This document shows positions 1-9,110 of a stretch of 64,000 bases of DNA, in pieces. Numbering within the stretch: the stretch's first letter is position 1; every line of letters begins with the position of its first letter. Made by a program: the position numbers and the translations under genes. The DNA is taken from assembly GCF_900105555.1 (NCBI RefSeq), contig NZ_FNTZ01000001.1:3227501-3291500 (forward strand). The letters run 5' to 3'. The notes beneath the pieces were generated by a model. The model had not been told where the DNA came from, searched no databases, and worked only from the letters and a program-made list of their open reading frames with translations. This DNA is from Pseudomonas coleopterorum. Lineage in GTDB: Bacteria > Pseudomonadota > Gammaproteobacteria > Pseudomonadales > Pseudomonadaceae.

Positions 1-372
1 AGAATACCATTCTGTTCCTTCAATGCAGTCCATGCACTGCAGCGACTCAGGAGAACTTCCTGACTTGGTGAACTCCAGTTCGCGGCAATAGCCGTAAAAC
101 ATGAATGACCAAAGCAGCATGACCATGCCCAATGCCTTGACCTTGTCCCTGGAGGAGTAGTTGACTTCCGGCTCAAGAAAGTAAACCACCCCAGCCAAGA
201 CAAAAAAGAACATGCCGACATAAGCCATTTTTTTCCGGCACCTTGGCGACGCCCGAAAATTGTTGAACACATCGAAGGGATGAAATGTATGGTCCCTCTG
301 TAACCTATCCTCGAGGGAAACCAGATACCCCGAGCAAAAAGCCAACATCCCGATAATAAGAACAAGGATCAT
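1..372 (-). CDS. Hypothetical membrane protein, cut by the window edge
   Basis: The frame is open from an ATG at 372 to base 1, so the C-terminus lies outside the window. The 124 visible residues contain three hydrophobic segments, at about 1-18, 49-66 and 78-95. They are followed by a polar stretch with a CMDC pair (residues 113-116) that could bind metal or form a disulfide. A GGGG run 6-9 bases upstream of the ATG is a weak ribosome site. The same frame stays open about 13 codons further upstream with hydrophobic residues but no ATG, so a non-ATG start or a lost N-terminus is possible. I do not recognise the family. Confidence 0.5.
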   Translation of the reverse strand, partial: MILVLIIGMLAFCSGYLVSLEDRLQRDHTFHPFDVFNNFRASPRCRKKMAYVGMFFFVLAGVVYFLEPEVNYSSRDKVKALGMVMLLWSFMFYGYCRELEFTKSGSSPESLQCMDCIEGTEWYS

Positions 373-579
373 ATGAAGCCCCGCATTGGCAAAACCGAGC
401 AGAGCGCCGAGTTACCATTTTCGGATCAGGCTGTAGCTCTCACTAACTGAATACTAACACTGGCACCCGCGATCGGAATATGATGCGGTCGTGTTGTCAA
501 CGGCTCCTTTTCGAGCAATCTATCGCTCGGCTGGGTGTTAGAATCCTGCGTCCCTGGACTCCGCCCGAGTGATGCACTC
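373..579. promoter_or_regulatory. Intergenic region between divergent genes
   Basis: No convincing gene is seen in these roughly 200 bases. They separate the leftward membrane protein from the rightward AraC regulator and must hold both promoters. I could not identify a clear operator. Confidence 0.3.
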
Positions 580-1308
580 ATGCTCCTGAATCTTGAAATC
601 CGCAGCTATGAGCGTGAAAACCCTCACCACTCCCACGACCATGCTCAATTGGTCCTGCCGGTTCGTGGCCAGATGGAAATTGATGTAGACGGTCGCGGTG
701 GCAGCATCGACCAGTCATTGGCCGCTGTGGTGAGACCGGGTTCGGTGCACTCCCAGCTCAGCCACGCAGACAGCCGTTTCCTGGTGCTGGACTGCGCGCC
801 GACCCTCCTGGAGACACTCCAGATGGAGCGTCTGGCTCGAAAGACCTACGTGCCTATTTCCCCTGCGACAAGGCGGCTGATCGAGTTCGCCGAGCTCATC
901 GGCAACAAGCAGCTCGCCTTGGGCGCTCCACAGTTGAGCTCGCTGCTTCTCTCATCTCTCGGCCCTGACATCTACAGTTCCCCATCCGCCATCGAGCAAC
1001 TGGTCGCCCGCTTGCAGGCTAACCCAGGGGCAAACTGGAGCAACGAAGTCATGGCCCAGGTTGCGAACATGAGCATGAGTCAACTGCACCAGCGATTTCG
1101 GCAGATGTTTGGAATGAGTCCTCAGGCCTGGTTGACGGAGTTACGCATAAAGCAAGCTCAACGATGGCTGCGTGGCACTTCCTTGCCGATCGCCGAGATT
1201 GCCTTGCGTACAGGTTTTTCCGATCAGGCGTCGCTGACTCGAACCATGCAACGTGTGAGCGCGATCACTCCGGCGGTGTATCGCAAAGCGCAAAAACATG
1301 CTGGGTAA
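580..1308 (+). CDS. AraC family transcriptional regulator
   Basis: A cupin-like sensor half begins with a histidine-rich HHSHDH motif at about residues 16-21, followed by PVRGQMEIDVDG. This is the usual AraC_binding fold. The C-terminal third (about 145-240) is the double helix-turn-helix, with MSMSQLHQRFRQMFGMSP and the second helix region around IAEIALRTGFSDQASLTR. It is a cytoplasmic DNA-binding regulator. The ATG at 580 (242 residues) is taken as start; an in-frame GTG at 535 would add 15 residues, and neither has a strong ribosome site. The EamA transporter begins about 80 bases downstream on the same strand, so that transporter is the likely target (inference). Confidence 0.8.
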   Translation: MLLNLEIRSYERENPHHSHDHAQLVLPVRGQMEIDVDGRGGSIDQSLAAVVRPGSVHSQLSHADSRFLVLDCAPTLLETLQMERLARKTYVPISPATRRLIEFAELIGNKQLALGAPQLSSLLLSSLGPDIYSSPSAIEQLVARLQANPGANWSNEVMAQVANMSMSQLHQRFRQMFGMSPQAWLTELRIKQAQRWLRGTSLPIAEIALRTGFSDQASLTRTMQRVSAITPAVYRKAQKHAG

Positions 1309-1388
1309 AAAATTCGGCAGCTACTGACAATACTCTCTTGGCTCGACGCTTCAGACTTTCCCCGTTCAAGCTGCGGAGCACGGGTGGA

Positions 1389-2330
1389 ATGTTTACTGAT
1401 CGATCGCTGTTGAAGGGCATTGTGTATGGTATTTGCTCGGGACTGTGCTGGGGCGTGATTTTTCTTGGGCCACAGCTCACCCAAGGCTTGAGCGGCCTGC
1501 AATTCGCGGTGCTTCGATTTCTTTGTTACGGTGCAATTTCAGCTGTACTGCTTATGCCCCGATGGCGGCGGGTGTGCGCCAACCTCACGCGAGCCGATTG
1601 GAAGTCACTCTTCTGGCTCAGCCTGATCGGAAATCTCGTTTACTACGCGCTGGTGGGTACCGGGGTGCAACTGGTGGGGATTGCGACCACGTCCCTGATC
1701 GTCGGGCTCATCCCCGTGTTGATGACCTTGGCAGGTCGGCACGATACCCATGCCGTCTCCTTGCGCAGACTCTTCCCTTCGCTATGTTGCGCAATGACCG
1801 GCGTTGTAATTATCAGTTGGCATGCACTGATCAATGGCAACACACCTGAAACATCAACAGCCATTGCAGGTGTTCTCTGCGCCACAGGTGCATTGATAAC
1901 GTGGACTTGGTTCGCCGTTGGCAATGCTCGGAAACTGATTCAGCTCACCCGCATTTCCTCCAATGACTGGGCACTGCTGACCGGTATCATGACGGGCGCT
2001 CAGTCGCTGCTCCTGGCGGTGCCTGTCCTGGTTTATCTGGCAGATGCCCATGGAAGTGAAGAATGGCTGCATTTTTTCCTGGTGGCCTGCGGTGTAGCCC
2101 TTCTTTCTTCGGTCGTTGGCGGCGCGTGTTGGAATCAGGCAAGCCGGCTTCTGCCGTTGGCACTTAGCGGGCAAGTGCTGGTGATCGAAACATTGGCAGC
2201 GCTGGCTTTTGGATTTCTATGGGAGCATCGACTACCTGATACGTACGAGATAGCGGCCATTGCTCTGCTGGTCGTCGGGATTGTCTGGTGTCTGAATTGC
2301 CATCGTCCTCGCCCTACACTCGCAAGCTGA
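1389..2330 (+). CDS. EamA/DMT family transporter
   Basis: This 313-residue protein is almost entirely hydrophobic and has about ten membrane helices in two EamA repeats. The first repeat opens with GICSGLCWGVIFLGPQ, a typical EamA first helix. The family exports small metabolites or drugs across the inner membrane; the substrate cannot be told. The ATG at 1389 is preceded by GGGTGGA. The frame is open much further upstream, but that part overlaps the AraC gene and is not hydrophobic, so I reject it. Its position after an AraC regulator suggests regulator and efflux pump form a pair. Confidence 0.8.
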   Translation: MFTDRSLLKGIVYGICSGLCWGVIFLGPQLTQGLSGLQFAVLRFLCYGAISAVLLMPRWRRVCANLTRADWKSLFWLSLIGNLVYYALVGTGVQLVGIATTSLIVGLIPVLMTLAGRHDTHAVSLRRLFPSLCCAMTGVVIISWHALINGNTPETSTAIAGVLCATGALITWTWFAVGNARKLIQLTRISSNDWALLTGIMTGAQSLLLAVPVLVYLADAHGSEEWLHFFLVACGVALLSSVVGGACWNQASRLLPLALSGQVLVIETLAALAFGFLWEHRLPDTYEIAAIALLVVGIVWCLNCHRPRPTLAS

Positions 2331-2412
2331 TCAGCTCGGACATTGACCCGGAGCGCAAACTGGATCGGCAGCAATCGGCCAAAAGCATGCATCCCACCCT
2401 ACCCCCCGCCCC

Positions 2413-3600
2413 TTACCCATAATCCGGCAACCTAATTGCATCAGCCTTCGGCGAAAGGATCTTCGCAAACAAGGCCTTGAAGCCCGGCGCGGTCGCCAAC
2501 CTTAATACGGCATGACCCAGCGCGATTCTCCATCGCGAATGCGGCGAGGCCAGTCTGGGCGCGAACGTGGGCACGCTTTGCGCCTGATCGACGTATGGAC
2601 GCATCAATTTTTCATACTCTGCAAATGCCTGAACATGATCTATGTGGCGGCCCAGCTCGCCAGCCAAGACGTAGGCGCCACACAACCCCAAACTCGTGCC
2701 CATGCCGCTGATCGGCGATGCGCAATAGGCGGCGTCACCTACAAGGGCGATACGGCCCTTGCTCCAGTGGGGCATCTTAACTTGGCCGACCGCGTCCAGA
2801 TAAAGGTCAGGCGCGCCCTCCAAAGCAGCGAGTACACGAGGTGTTTCCCAACCGGCGTCGGCAAATAGGTGCTTGAGCAAAGCTTTCTGCTCTGCCTGAT
2901 TCAGCTTCTCGTAGCCGCTCGGCGCCTGCTGAAAGGACAAGAAGGCCCGCGTGGTGCCGAGGTTGTCAGGGCGCAGGCAGACACACCGGCCCCCGGGGAT
3001 ATTATGCCAGCGCATGATCTGACCATCGCTTGGCTGCCGGGGCACGGTGAAGTAGGCGGTGTATAGATCAAGAGGACGACGCTCGACTTCACTGCCGAAT
3101 ATCAGCTTGCGCGTTTTAGAGCCAATGCCCTCGGCGACGATGACGAGATCATAGACCTGCTCATCGCCCTGCTCGAAGCCCACATGCACCTGTACGCCAT
3201 CGTCCAAAATGGTTGCAATACTGTCGCCGAATCGGTAGTCGACCCGGTCCTGACTGTGCTCGATCAGCAGCTTGGCCAGTTCACCACGCAGGATTTCCAG
3301 CTCGGCAACCGGCCCCTCACCGCCGAACGCGTCGACAGCGATGAACGCTTTGGTGCGGTTGGATCGATCAACGAAAGCGATACCCTGTTCATTGGTTGTG
3401 TTGGCTCGGACCCGGTCTTCCAAACCCATACGCTGAACGACGACGCGACCAGCGCCACGCACATCGACAGTCTGCCCTCCATCGCGAAACGCAGGCGCGC
3501 GCTCCACCACGGTAACGTCCATGCCCTGCCGGGACAACCAATAAGCCAACGCAGGCCCGGCGATGCTTGCGCCGGTTACAAGAACTTTTTTTGGTTTCAT
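2413..3600 (-). CDS. FAD-dependent monooxygenase (PHBH/TetX-like fold)
   Basis: The N-terminus carries the dinucleotide-binding GASIAGPALAYWL turn (about residues 10-22), ending in the acidic residue of VVERAP. The mid-protein DG-type motif is present in variant form (VAEGIGSKTR, about 158-167). The GD motif that binds the FAD ribityl chain is clear (GDAAYCASPISGMGTSLG, about 288-305). Length (395) is normal for single-component flavin hydroxylases that use NAD(P)H and O2. The substrate is unknown; close relatives include tetracycline- and aromatic-modifying enzymes. AAGGA sits 8 bases before the ATG. A glutathione transferase gene is divergent, which would fit a detoxification pair (inference). 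Confidence 0.8.
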   Translation of the reverse strand: MKPKKVLVTGASIAGPALAYWLSRQGMDVTVVERAPAFRDGGQTVDVRGAGRVVVQRMGLEDRVRANTTNEQGIAFVDRSNRTKAFIAVDAFGGEGPVAELEILRGELAKLLIEHSQDRVDYRFGDSIATILDDGVQVHVGFEQGDEQVYDLVIVAEGIGSKTRKLIFGSEVERRPLDLYTAYFTVPRQPSDGQIMRWHNIPGGRCVCLRPDNLGTTRAFLSFQQAPSGYEKLNQAEQKALLKHLFADAGWETPRVLAALEGAPDLYLDAVGQVKMPHWSKGRIALVGDAAYCASPISGMGTSLGLCGAYVLAGELGRHIDHVQAFAEYEKLMRPYVDQAQSVPTFAPRLASPHSRWRIALGHAVLRLATAPGFKALFAKILSPKADAIRLPDYG

Positions 3601-3766
3601 ATCGCGTCCTTATGTTCGAAGGTGAGGCAATGGTCCACCCGATAGTTGAGCACGTCTGAATTCCAATATTGCGCATTCCCACCAGGTATGCCCCCATGAA
3701 AATCATCGATTTCACTCTCCCTGGCTAATCTCGTACGGTGCTTGCTCTGCATAAGGAGATCACTCT

Positions 3767-4393
3767 ATGAACACCGTACGCTTATACGTCGACTCACAGT
3801 TCGCCAGCCCCTACGCCATGTCCGTCTTTGTCGCATTGACCGAGAAAGGCATCGACTTCCAGATGAGTACCGTGGACTTGCAGGCCCTCGAAAACCAGAC
3901 AGAGGCCTACGCGGCCCTCTCACAAACCCAGCGAGTTCCAACCCTGGTTGACGGCGACTTTGCCTTGTCCGAATCTTCTGCAATCACCGAATACCTCGAA
4001 AACGCTTACCCCCAAATCTCGATCTATCCGCACGACGTGCGGCTGCTTGCAAAAGCGCGGCAGGTTCAGGCGTGGATCCGCAGTGACCTGCTGCCCATTC
4101 GGCAGGAGCGCTCCACGCTGGTCGTCTTCTACGGCAAGAAATCAGGGCCTTTGTCGCCAGCTGCTCGTATGGCGGTAGACAAGTTATTCCAGGCCGCGCA
4201 AGCACTGCTCAAGGAGGGTACGGAACATTTGTTCGGCCAATGGTCGATCGCCGATGTCGATCTCGCGCTGATGCTCAACCGGCTGATACTCAATGGCGAT
4301 GCAGTGCCCCAGGTTCTCGTGGACTATGCGCAGCGTCAGTGGCAGCGCCCTAGCGTGCAGGCGTGGGTAAGGCTGCAACGACCCACGCTTTGA
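3767..4393 (+). CDS. Glutathione S-transferase (YfcF-like)
   Basis: The 208-residue protein has the thioredoxin-like GST N-domain (residues 1-80) with SPYAMSVFVAL at the glutathione-site helix. QRVPTLVDGDFALSESSAI holds the cis-proline and the SES motif that bind the glutathione gamma-glutamyl part. The alpha-helical C-domain follows. Such enzymes conjugate or reduce electrophiles in the cytoplasm. An AAGGAG ribosome site precedes the ATG at ideal distance. It is divergent from the FAD monooxygenase and ends at a GC-rich hairpin. Confidence 0.85.
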   Translation: MNTVRLYVDSQFASPYAMSVFVALTEKGIDFQMSTVDLQALENQTEAYAALSQTQRVPTLVDGDFALSESSAITEYLENAYPQISIYPHDVRLLAKARQVQAWIRSDLLPIRQERSTLVVFYGKKSGPLSPAARMAVDKLFQAAQALLKEGTEHLFGQWSIADVDLALMLNRLILNGDAVPQVLVDYAQRQWQRPSVQAWVRLQRPTL

Positions 4394-4405
4394 GCCTGTG
4401 CTGGC

Positions 4406-4430
4406 GGGAGCCGCTTGAGGAGGCGGCTCC
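4406..4430 (+). terminator. Hairpin after the glutathione transferase gene
   Basis: An eight-base perfect inverted repeat, GGAGCCGC (4407-4414) and GCGGCTCC (4423-4430), lies just after the stop codon with an eight-base loop. No real T-run follows, so it is at most a weak intrinsic terminator or an RNA-stabilising hairpin. Confidence 0.35.
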
Positions 4431-4495
4431 TCCTGATGCCTGGAAAAGGTGTGGCACAAGGTACGTCCGCAGCCCTCTATCCGTCAGCTGAACAG

Positions 4496-5260
4496 TCATG
4501 GGTTCAAGCGCTTGAGCGCAGCACGGATCTCTGCATCGTGACCACCCAACGCAGTAGTTGCGATCGCCGCATTACGCAACAGGATCGACGCTGCATGCTC
4601 GATGTGATCCTTGAGCAGGCGATCAGAGGGACCGGACAGTGTCAGGGCCCCTTTGAGTTCGAATCCCATGGAGAACACCGGTACCGACACCGCGGTGGTT
4701 TCCGGATCACGCTCGCCGAATGAGCAGGCCCAGAAGCGCTCGCGCACTTCACTCAGCGCAGGATCGACATTACGCGAGAAGGCGCGAAGGATCTTGCCGG
4801 AGGCTCCGGCATGCAGCGGGAACCGAGCGCCTTCGAGCACCGACACCCGTACTGCTCGTTTGGGCTCGACCCGAAACAGAACGACCCGACTGCCGTTTTC
4901 CATCACGTAGAACGAAGACGTCTCACCGCTTTCGTCGGTAATGGATTCGAGCAAGGGATGAATCACGTCGCGCAGGCGAAAGGAGGTTTGGTAGAGCTGC
5001 GACAAGCGCAGGGGCTCGGGGCCGATGGAGTAGCGGCCGTCAGTGGTGCGACGCATGAACCCGGACTTTTCCAATGAGGCGATCAGGCGAAGTATCGTGC
5101 TTTTGTAAAGACCGGTACGCCGCGATATTTCGGCCAGGGACAGGCTGTCCTGCTCGATATTGAAAGCAGCCAGAATAGCGAACGCGCGATCCACTGCCGC
5201 GACACCACCCTCAGCTGAACTGGCGTGGTCGGTAAGGTTCTTGTCGGATTCAGTAGTCAT
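4496..5260 (-). CDS. IclR family transcriptional regulator
   Basis: A winged helix-turn-helix (about residues 20-85) reads AILAAFNIEQDSLSLAEISR then TGLYKSTILRLIASLEKSGF, the classic IclR N-domain. The ligand-binding GAF-like domain follows, with FPLHAGASGKILRAF and AAISVPVFS-type segments. The protein has 254 residues from the ATG at 5260, which has AAAGAGTG upstream; an extension to 5350 lacks support. It lies directly downstream of the MFS, CoA-transferase and lyase genes on the same strand and probably senses the substrate or an intermediate of that pathway. The palindromes at 8961-8977 and 9111-9153 are its likely operators (inference). Confidence 0.88.
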   Translation of the reverse strand: MTTESDKNLTDHASSAEGGVAAVDRAFAILAAFNIEQDSLSLAEISRRTGLYKSTILRLIASLEKSGFMRRTTDGRYSIGPEPLRLSQLYQTSFRLRDVIHPLLESITDESGETSSFYVMENGSRVVLFRVEPKRAVRVSVLEGARFPLHAGASGKILRAFSRNVDPALSEVRERFWACSFGERDPETTAVSVPVFSMGFELKGALTLSGPSDRLLKDHIEHAASILLRNAAIATTALGGHDAEIRAALKRLNP

Positions 5261-5281
5261 AGACACTCTTTGTCGATTGCA

Positions 5282-5327
5282 CTTGCAGGCAGCCAGTTGC
5301 TCAAGGGGTAGCACGACTGCCTGCAAG
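5282..5327. repeat. 11-bp perfect inverted repeat upstream of the IclR gene
   Basis: CTTGCAGGCAG (5282-5292) and CTGCCTGCAAG (5317-5327) are exact reverse complements with a 24-base spacer. The element lies between the MFS stop codon and the IclR start. It could be a terminator stem for the upstream operon, although no T-run follows, or an autoregulatory operator. Its half-site differs from the GTTCT-type sites at 8961 and 9111. Confidence 0.45.
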
Positions 5328-5376
5328 ACAATATCAGAGGTCCATGGCATTCACTGGGAAAACTGAATCCGCTTCG

Positions 5377-6696
5377 TCACGCTTCGCGCAAGAACAGACG
5401 CAGGGACATGACCATGGCCGCAGCCACGAACAGGATGCACCCCATGACCATCAGGCCTGCGGTGAACGACCCGGTGTAATCTTTCAGGAACCCCATCAAG
5501 TAAGGACCCACGAACCCACCGAATGCACCAATCGAGTTGATCAGAGCGATCCCGCCTGCAGCCGCCTGCCCCCGCAGGAACTTGCCTGGCAAGGTGTAGA
5601 AGATGGTCTTGCCGGCGATAGTACCCACCAAGGCCAGTGTGATACCCGCCAATGCCGGCACCAACGAGTCCATCTGCAAGGCGAACAACAGTGCGATGCC
5701 AGCCAGCAGCATTGCCAGGGTCAGGTTGAGAATACCCTTGCCAGTACGGTCAACGTGCCTGGCCCACACCAGCAGCCCGACGGTTGCAAAGAAGTAGGGA
5801 ATAGCTGCGACCCAGCCGATCATGCTGATCTCGACCCCTTGGGCCTTGAGCATTTGCGGCAGCCAGATGCCAATGCCGTAAGAGCCTAGCGTGAAGCTGA
5901 AGGTAATCGAGCTGAGAATCCATACTCGCGGATCCTTCAAGGCTGCCTTGAAACCATGGCTATGCTGCCCCTTGCCTTGTTCCTCGGCCAACATACCCGT
6001 CAACACTTCACGCTCATCGCTCGATAGCCATTTGGCTTGCGCGGGATGATTGCTCAGCACCTTCAGCGTGATCAGGCCAAGGACGCAGGCGGGCAAGCCT
6101 TCGATCAGGAACATCCACTGCCAACCTGCGAGACCCCAGGCGCCGTGCATCTGCAGGAGCCAAATCGACAGAGGCCCACCGACCAGAAACGATATCGGGG
6201 TCGCGACCGTGAACCAGGCGAGCACGCGAGTGCGGTACTGCGCCGGAAACCACAAGGTCAGAAAGAAGATCACGCCGGGGAAAAAACCTGCTTCCGCGAT
6301 CCCCAGGATAAGCCTCACCGCGTAGAAACTGTACGGCCCCACCACCAATGCTGTCGCCGCTGCGGCCAGGCCCCAGGTGATCATGATTCGGGCCATCCAC
6401 AATCGAGCGCCGAACCGATACATGGCCAGGTTGCTCGGAACTTCGCACAGGCAATACCCGAAAAACATGATGCCGGCGCCGAGCCCGAATTGTGTTGCGG
6501 TCAAACCCAGTTGCTCGGTCATCTGCAACGCGGCGTAGCCCACGCTGGTGCGATCGAGGTAGTTGAAAAAATAGGCCAGCGCCAATAGCGGAATCAGGCG
6601 CCAGGCTGCTTTGTGCAAGACGCGAGTCTGTTCTGCGCTGAGTGCGCTGGCGCCGTCGCTGGTATCAGGGCGCAGGGATGTCGTGACAATCGCCAT
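5377..6696 (-). CDS. MFS transporter, anion:cation symporter (ACS) family
   Basis: There are twelve predicted membrane helices in 439 residues. FFNYLDRTSVGYAAL at the end of helix 1 and GIAEAGFFPGVIFFLT in helix 4 are hallmarks of the ACS branch, which takes up organic anions such as phthalate, tartrate, glucarate and hydroxyphenylacetates with protons. The ATG at 6696 has GAGGAAA a few bases upstream and is preferred to the GTG at 6711. It is in the same transcriptional direction as the CoA-transferase, 87 bases after it. It probably imports a carboxylate used by the locus, in addition to the CitMHS carrier on the other arm (inference). Confidence 0.85.
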   Translation of the reverse strand: MAIVTTSLRPDTSDGASALSAEQTRVLHKAAWRLIPLLALAYFFNYLDRTSVGYAALQMTEQLGLTATQFGLGAGIMFFGYCLCEVPSNLAMYRFGARLWMARIMITWGLAAAATALVVGPYSFYAVRLILGIAEAGFFPGVIFFLTLWFPAQYRTRVLAWFTVATPISFLVGGPLSIWLLQMHGAWGLAGWQWMFLIEGLPACVLGLITLKVLSNHPAQAKWLSSDEREVLTGMLAEEQGKGQHSHGFKAALKDPRVWILSSITFSFTLGSYGIGIWLPQMLKAQGVEISMIGWVAAIPYFFATVGLLVWARHVDRTGKGILNLTLAMLLAGIALLFALQMDSLVPALAGITLALVGTIAGKTIFYTLPGKFLRGQAAAGGIALINSIGAFGGFVGPYLMGFLKDYTGSFTAGLMVMGCILFVAAAMVMSLRLFLREA

Positions 6697-6783
6697 GATC
6701 GGTTTCCTCACTCTTTATTTTTATAGAACCAACGGCGGGAACGTCCGTCAGCATCGTGACTCAAGCGTGCGGTCGATACGGCG

Positions 6784-7983
6784 TCAGCGAATGATTCCGC
6801 GTGCACGCAACGCGTCGACATCTCCTGGCGCGTAGCCCATGTCCTGAAGCAACTCGGCAGAGTGACTCCCCAGCGTCGGCACATTGAGGCGCGTGGCGAA
6901 CCGGTGCCCGTTCATTTCGAAGGGCAGCATCGGCACCTTGACCTGTTCGCCGTTCTCCAGGGTCAGGTCGGCAAGCCCTCCCGACTCGTTCAAATGTCGA
7001 TCGTCGAAAAGATCCTGCGGTCGCTGAATCGGCGAGAATGGCAGGCCAGCTTCCTCGCACATCGTCATGACCTCCTGTTTGCTCAGCTGCAGAAGGCGGG
7101 CTTTGACCTGGGGCAGAATTCGCGCGCGCGCTTGAACGCGCTGAGTATTCTTTGCCAACTCCGGAGCTGCGCCCAGCTCTGCGAATCCGAAACTTTGACA
7201 GAAGCTGACCCACTGGCTGTCACTGACAACGCCCATGAAGACCTGCTCGTTATCACACGTATCGAATACGTCATAGATGGCCCAGGCGGAGAGTCGGCTG
7301 GGCATCGGTGCGGCTGCTTTGCCGGTGGTCGCCATCTGCATCATGTGCTGACCTACCAGGAATGCCGAATTCTCGAACAGGCCGGTCTGTACGAACTGGC
7401 CTTCGCCGGTGTTTCTGCGCTGCCACAACGCCGCGAGGATCGATATGGCACTGAACATACCGCCCATTACGTCGTTGACCGAAGCGCCAGCGCGCAGGGG
7501 TCTGCCTTCAGGGCCGGTCATGTACGCCAGGCCCGTCATCATCTGCACTACTTCGTCGAGGGCAGTCCGGTGTTCGTAAGGCCCAGGCAGGAAACCTTTC
7601 ATCGAGCTGTAAATGATGTCCGGTTTGATCAGCTTCACCTGCTCGTAGCCCAAGCCCAGCTTTTCCATGGCGCCGGGGCGAAAGTTCTCGGTCACGACAT
7701 CCGCGCTTTCGATCAGCTTGCGCACAGCAGCCATGCCCTCATCGGTCTTGATGTCGACGGCGAAGCTTTTCTTGTTGCGGTTGTAGGTCATCCAGTAGCC
7801 CGCGCCCGAACCGGTCAGGCGTCGGGTGTTATCGCCTTCGGGTACCGGTTCGACCTTGATCACCTCGGCACCCAGGTCAGCCAACACCAGTCCGCAGGTG
7901 GGGCCCATGACCATATGGACGAACTCGATGACGCGTACTCCAGACAGGGGCAGGCTCTGCAGGTTCTCGTTCTGCTGGCTCAT
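6784..7983 (-). CDS. Class III (CaiB/BaiF) CoA-transferase
   Basis: The 399-residue protein matches the formyl-CoA transferase family. It has GVRVIEFVHMVMGPTCG at the N-terminus, NKKSFAVDIK, TENFRPGAMEKLGLGYE, and PLRAGASVNDVMGG, where Asp171 corresponds to the catalytic aspartate that carries the acyl anhydride intermediate. It transfers CoA from a donor such as succinyl-CoA to a free carboxylic acid. The start codon overlaps the stop of the upstream lyase gene by four bases (ATGA), so the two are translationally coupled. In Chloroflexus a class III transferase next to an HMG-CoA-lyase-like enzyme activates D-citramalate; the same job is plausible here but unproven. Confidence 0.88.
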   Translation of the reverse strand: MSQQNENLQSLPLSGVRVIEFVHMVMGPTCGLVLADLGAEVIKVEPVPEGDNTRRLTGSGAGYWMTYNRNKKSFAVDIKTDEGMAAVRKLIESADVVTENFRPGAMEKLGLGYEQVKLIKPDIIYSSMKGFLPGPYEHRTALDEVVQMMTGLAYMTGPEGRPLRAGASVNDVMGGMFSAISILAALWQRRNTGEGQFVQTGLFENSAFLVGQHMMQMATTGKAAAPMPSRLSAWAIYDVFDTCDNEQVFMGVVSDSQWVSFCQSFGFAELGAAPELAKNTQRVQARARILPQVKARLLQLSKQEVMTMCEEAGLPFSPIQRPQDLFDDRHLNESGGLADLTLENGEQVKVPMLPFEMNGHRFATRLNVPTLGSHSAELLQDMGYAPGDVDALRARGIIR

Positions 7984-8921
7984 CGGGCACCTCCCGCGTA
8001 GTGGAAGTTCTTGCCCACACCGGCATCAGGAATGAACCCATACAGCGGCTCTCCCGGCAGCCCTTGAATCAGCCACTTCCGGGCAGCGACAAGTTTGTCG
8101 ATGTCGATTCCCGTCCGAAGCCCCATGGACTCGAGCAGATAAACCAGATCCTCGGTCACGATATTGCCCGAAGCGCCCGGTGCGTAAGGGCACCCACCGA
8201 TACCGCCTTGGGAAGCGTCGATGATGGTTACCCCGACGTCCAGGGCGGCCACCACGTTCGCCAGGCCCTGGCCGCGGGTGTTATGGAAATGCGCACTGCC
8301 CGCCTTGCTACCGATTTCATCGCGCAAACGTGTGAACACACGGCGAACCTGCGCTGGGTTGGCATAGCCCACGGTATCGGCCAGACCTATCTCGTCCACA
8401 CCCAGCTCGCTCATGATCAATGCCATGCGGATCACATCGTCCTCTGGCACCTCACCTTGGATGGTGCAGCCAAAGACGGTCGACAGACCTGACTCGACCT
8501 CCACATGAGGAAACTGCTCGTTGCGCAGTGACATCACAGCCTTCACTTCTTCGAACACCTGCTGATGGGTCTTGCGGATGTTTGCCAACGAGTGCGGCTC
8601 ACTGACCGAGATAGGCAAGGTGATTTTCTGCACGCCAGCATTGAAGGCGGCTTCTGCGCCCTTGAGGTTTGGCACCAATGCGGTCACGAAGACATCCTGG
8701 CGTCTGCGCAGGTGCTTCACCAGGACCGCGGCGTCGGCCATCTGCGGCAGCAATTTGGGCGATACGAAGGAGCCGACTTCGATCTCTCTGAGCCCGGCAT
8801 CGGCAAGAGCGTCCAGCCACTGGAGTTTGAGCGCGGTGGGCATGGTCGCATCGACGCTCTGCAGGCCATCACGAGGGCCCACTTCGCTGATCAGGATGTC
8901 TACGTTGTTGTTGTGATTCAT
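7980..8921 (-). CDS. HMG-CoA lyase family protein (HMG-CoA or citramalyl-CoA lyase)
   Basis: This is a DRE-TIM metallolyase of 313 residues. SEVGPRDGLQ (about 10-19) holds the catalytic Arg-Asp pair, AHFHNTRGQ the metal-binding HxH, and GGCPYAPGASGNIVTED the mobile-loop cysteine. It cleaves a 3-hydroxy-3-methyl acyl-CoA into acetyl-CoA plus a keto acid: acetoacetate from HMG-CoA, or pyruvate from citramalyl-CoA. The ATG at 8921 follows GGAG; an upstream start at 8957 is less likely. It is the first gene of the leftward arm. No leucine-degradation genes (isovaleryl-CoA dehydrogenase, methylcrotonyl-CoA carboxylase) are nearby, so a role other than leucine catabolism is favoured. Confidence 0.85.
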   Translation of the reverse strand: MNHNNNVDILISEVGPRDGLQSVDATMPTALKLQWLDALADAGLREIEVGSFVSPKLLPQMADAAVLVKHLRRRQDVFVTALVPNLKGAEAAFNAGVQKITLPISVSEPHSLANIRKTHQQVFEEVKAVMSLRNEQFPHVEVESGLSTVFGCTIQGEVPEDDVIRMALIMSELGVDEIGLADTVGYANPAQVRRVFTRLRDEIGSKAGSAHFHNTRGQGLANVVAALDVGVTIIDASQGGIGGCPYAPGASGNIVTEDLVYLLESMGLRTGIDIDKLVAARKWLIQGLPGEPLYGFIPDAGVGKNFHYAGGAR

Positions 8922-8960
8922 CGCCGGGTCTCCGGGTAGGGACTTGAAGCGTTCCATCTG

Positions 8961-8977
8961 ACAGAACGTTGTTCTGT
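8961..8977. promoter_or_regulatory. Palindromic operator candidate, lyase side
   Basis: ACAGAAC (8961-8967) and GTTCTGT (8971-8977) form a perfect seven-base inverted repeat with a three-base centre, 40 bases upstream of the lyase start. Size and GAAC/GTTC core suit an IclR-type dimer site. The same GTTCTGT half-site recurs at 9114-9120 on the other side of the intergenic region. Confidence 0.55.
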
Positions 8978-9110
8978 ATTAATCTTCCTGCCAGGTACCC
9001 AGCTTGTCAATGTGATCTGTTCGAATATTCGATATTCGTTGACTCATCACCTAACGGCTAAACGACGAGAACCTTGTGACGGGTTGACAGAGACGATAAG
9101 AACGTCGACA

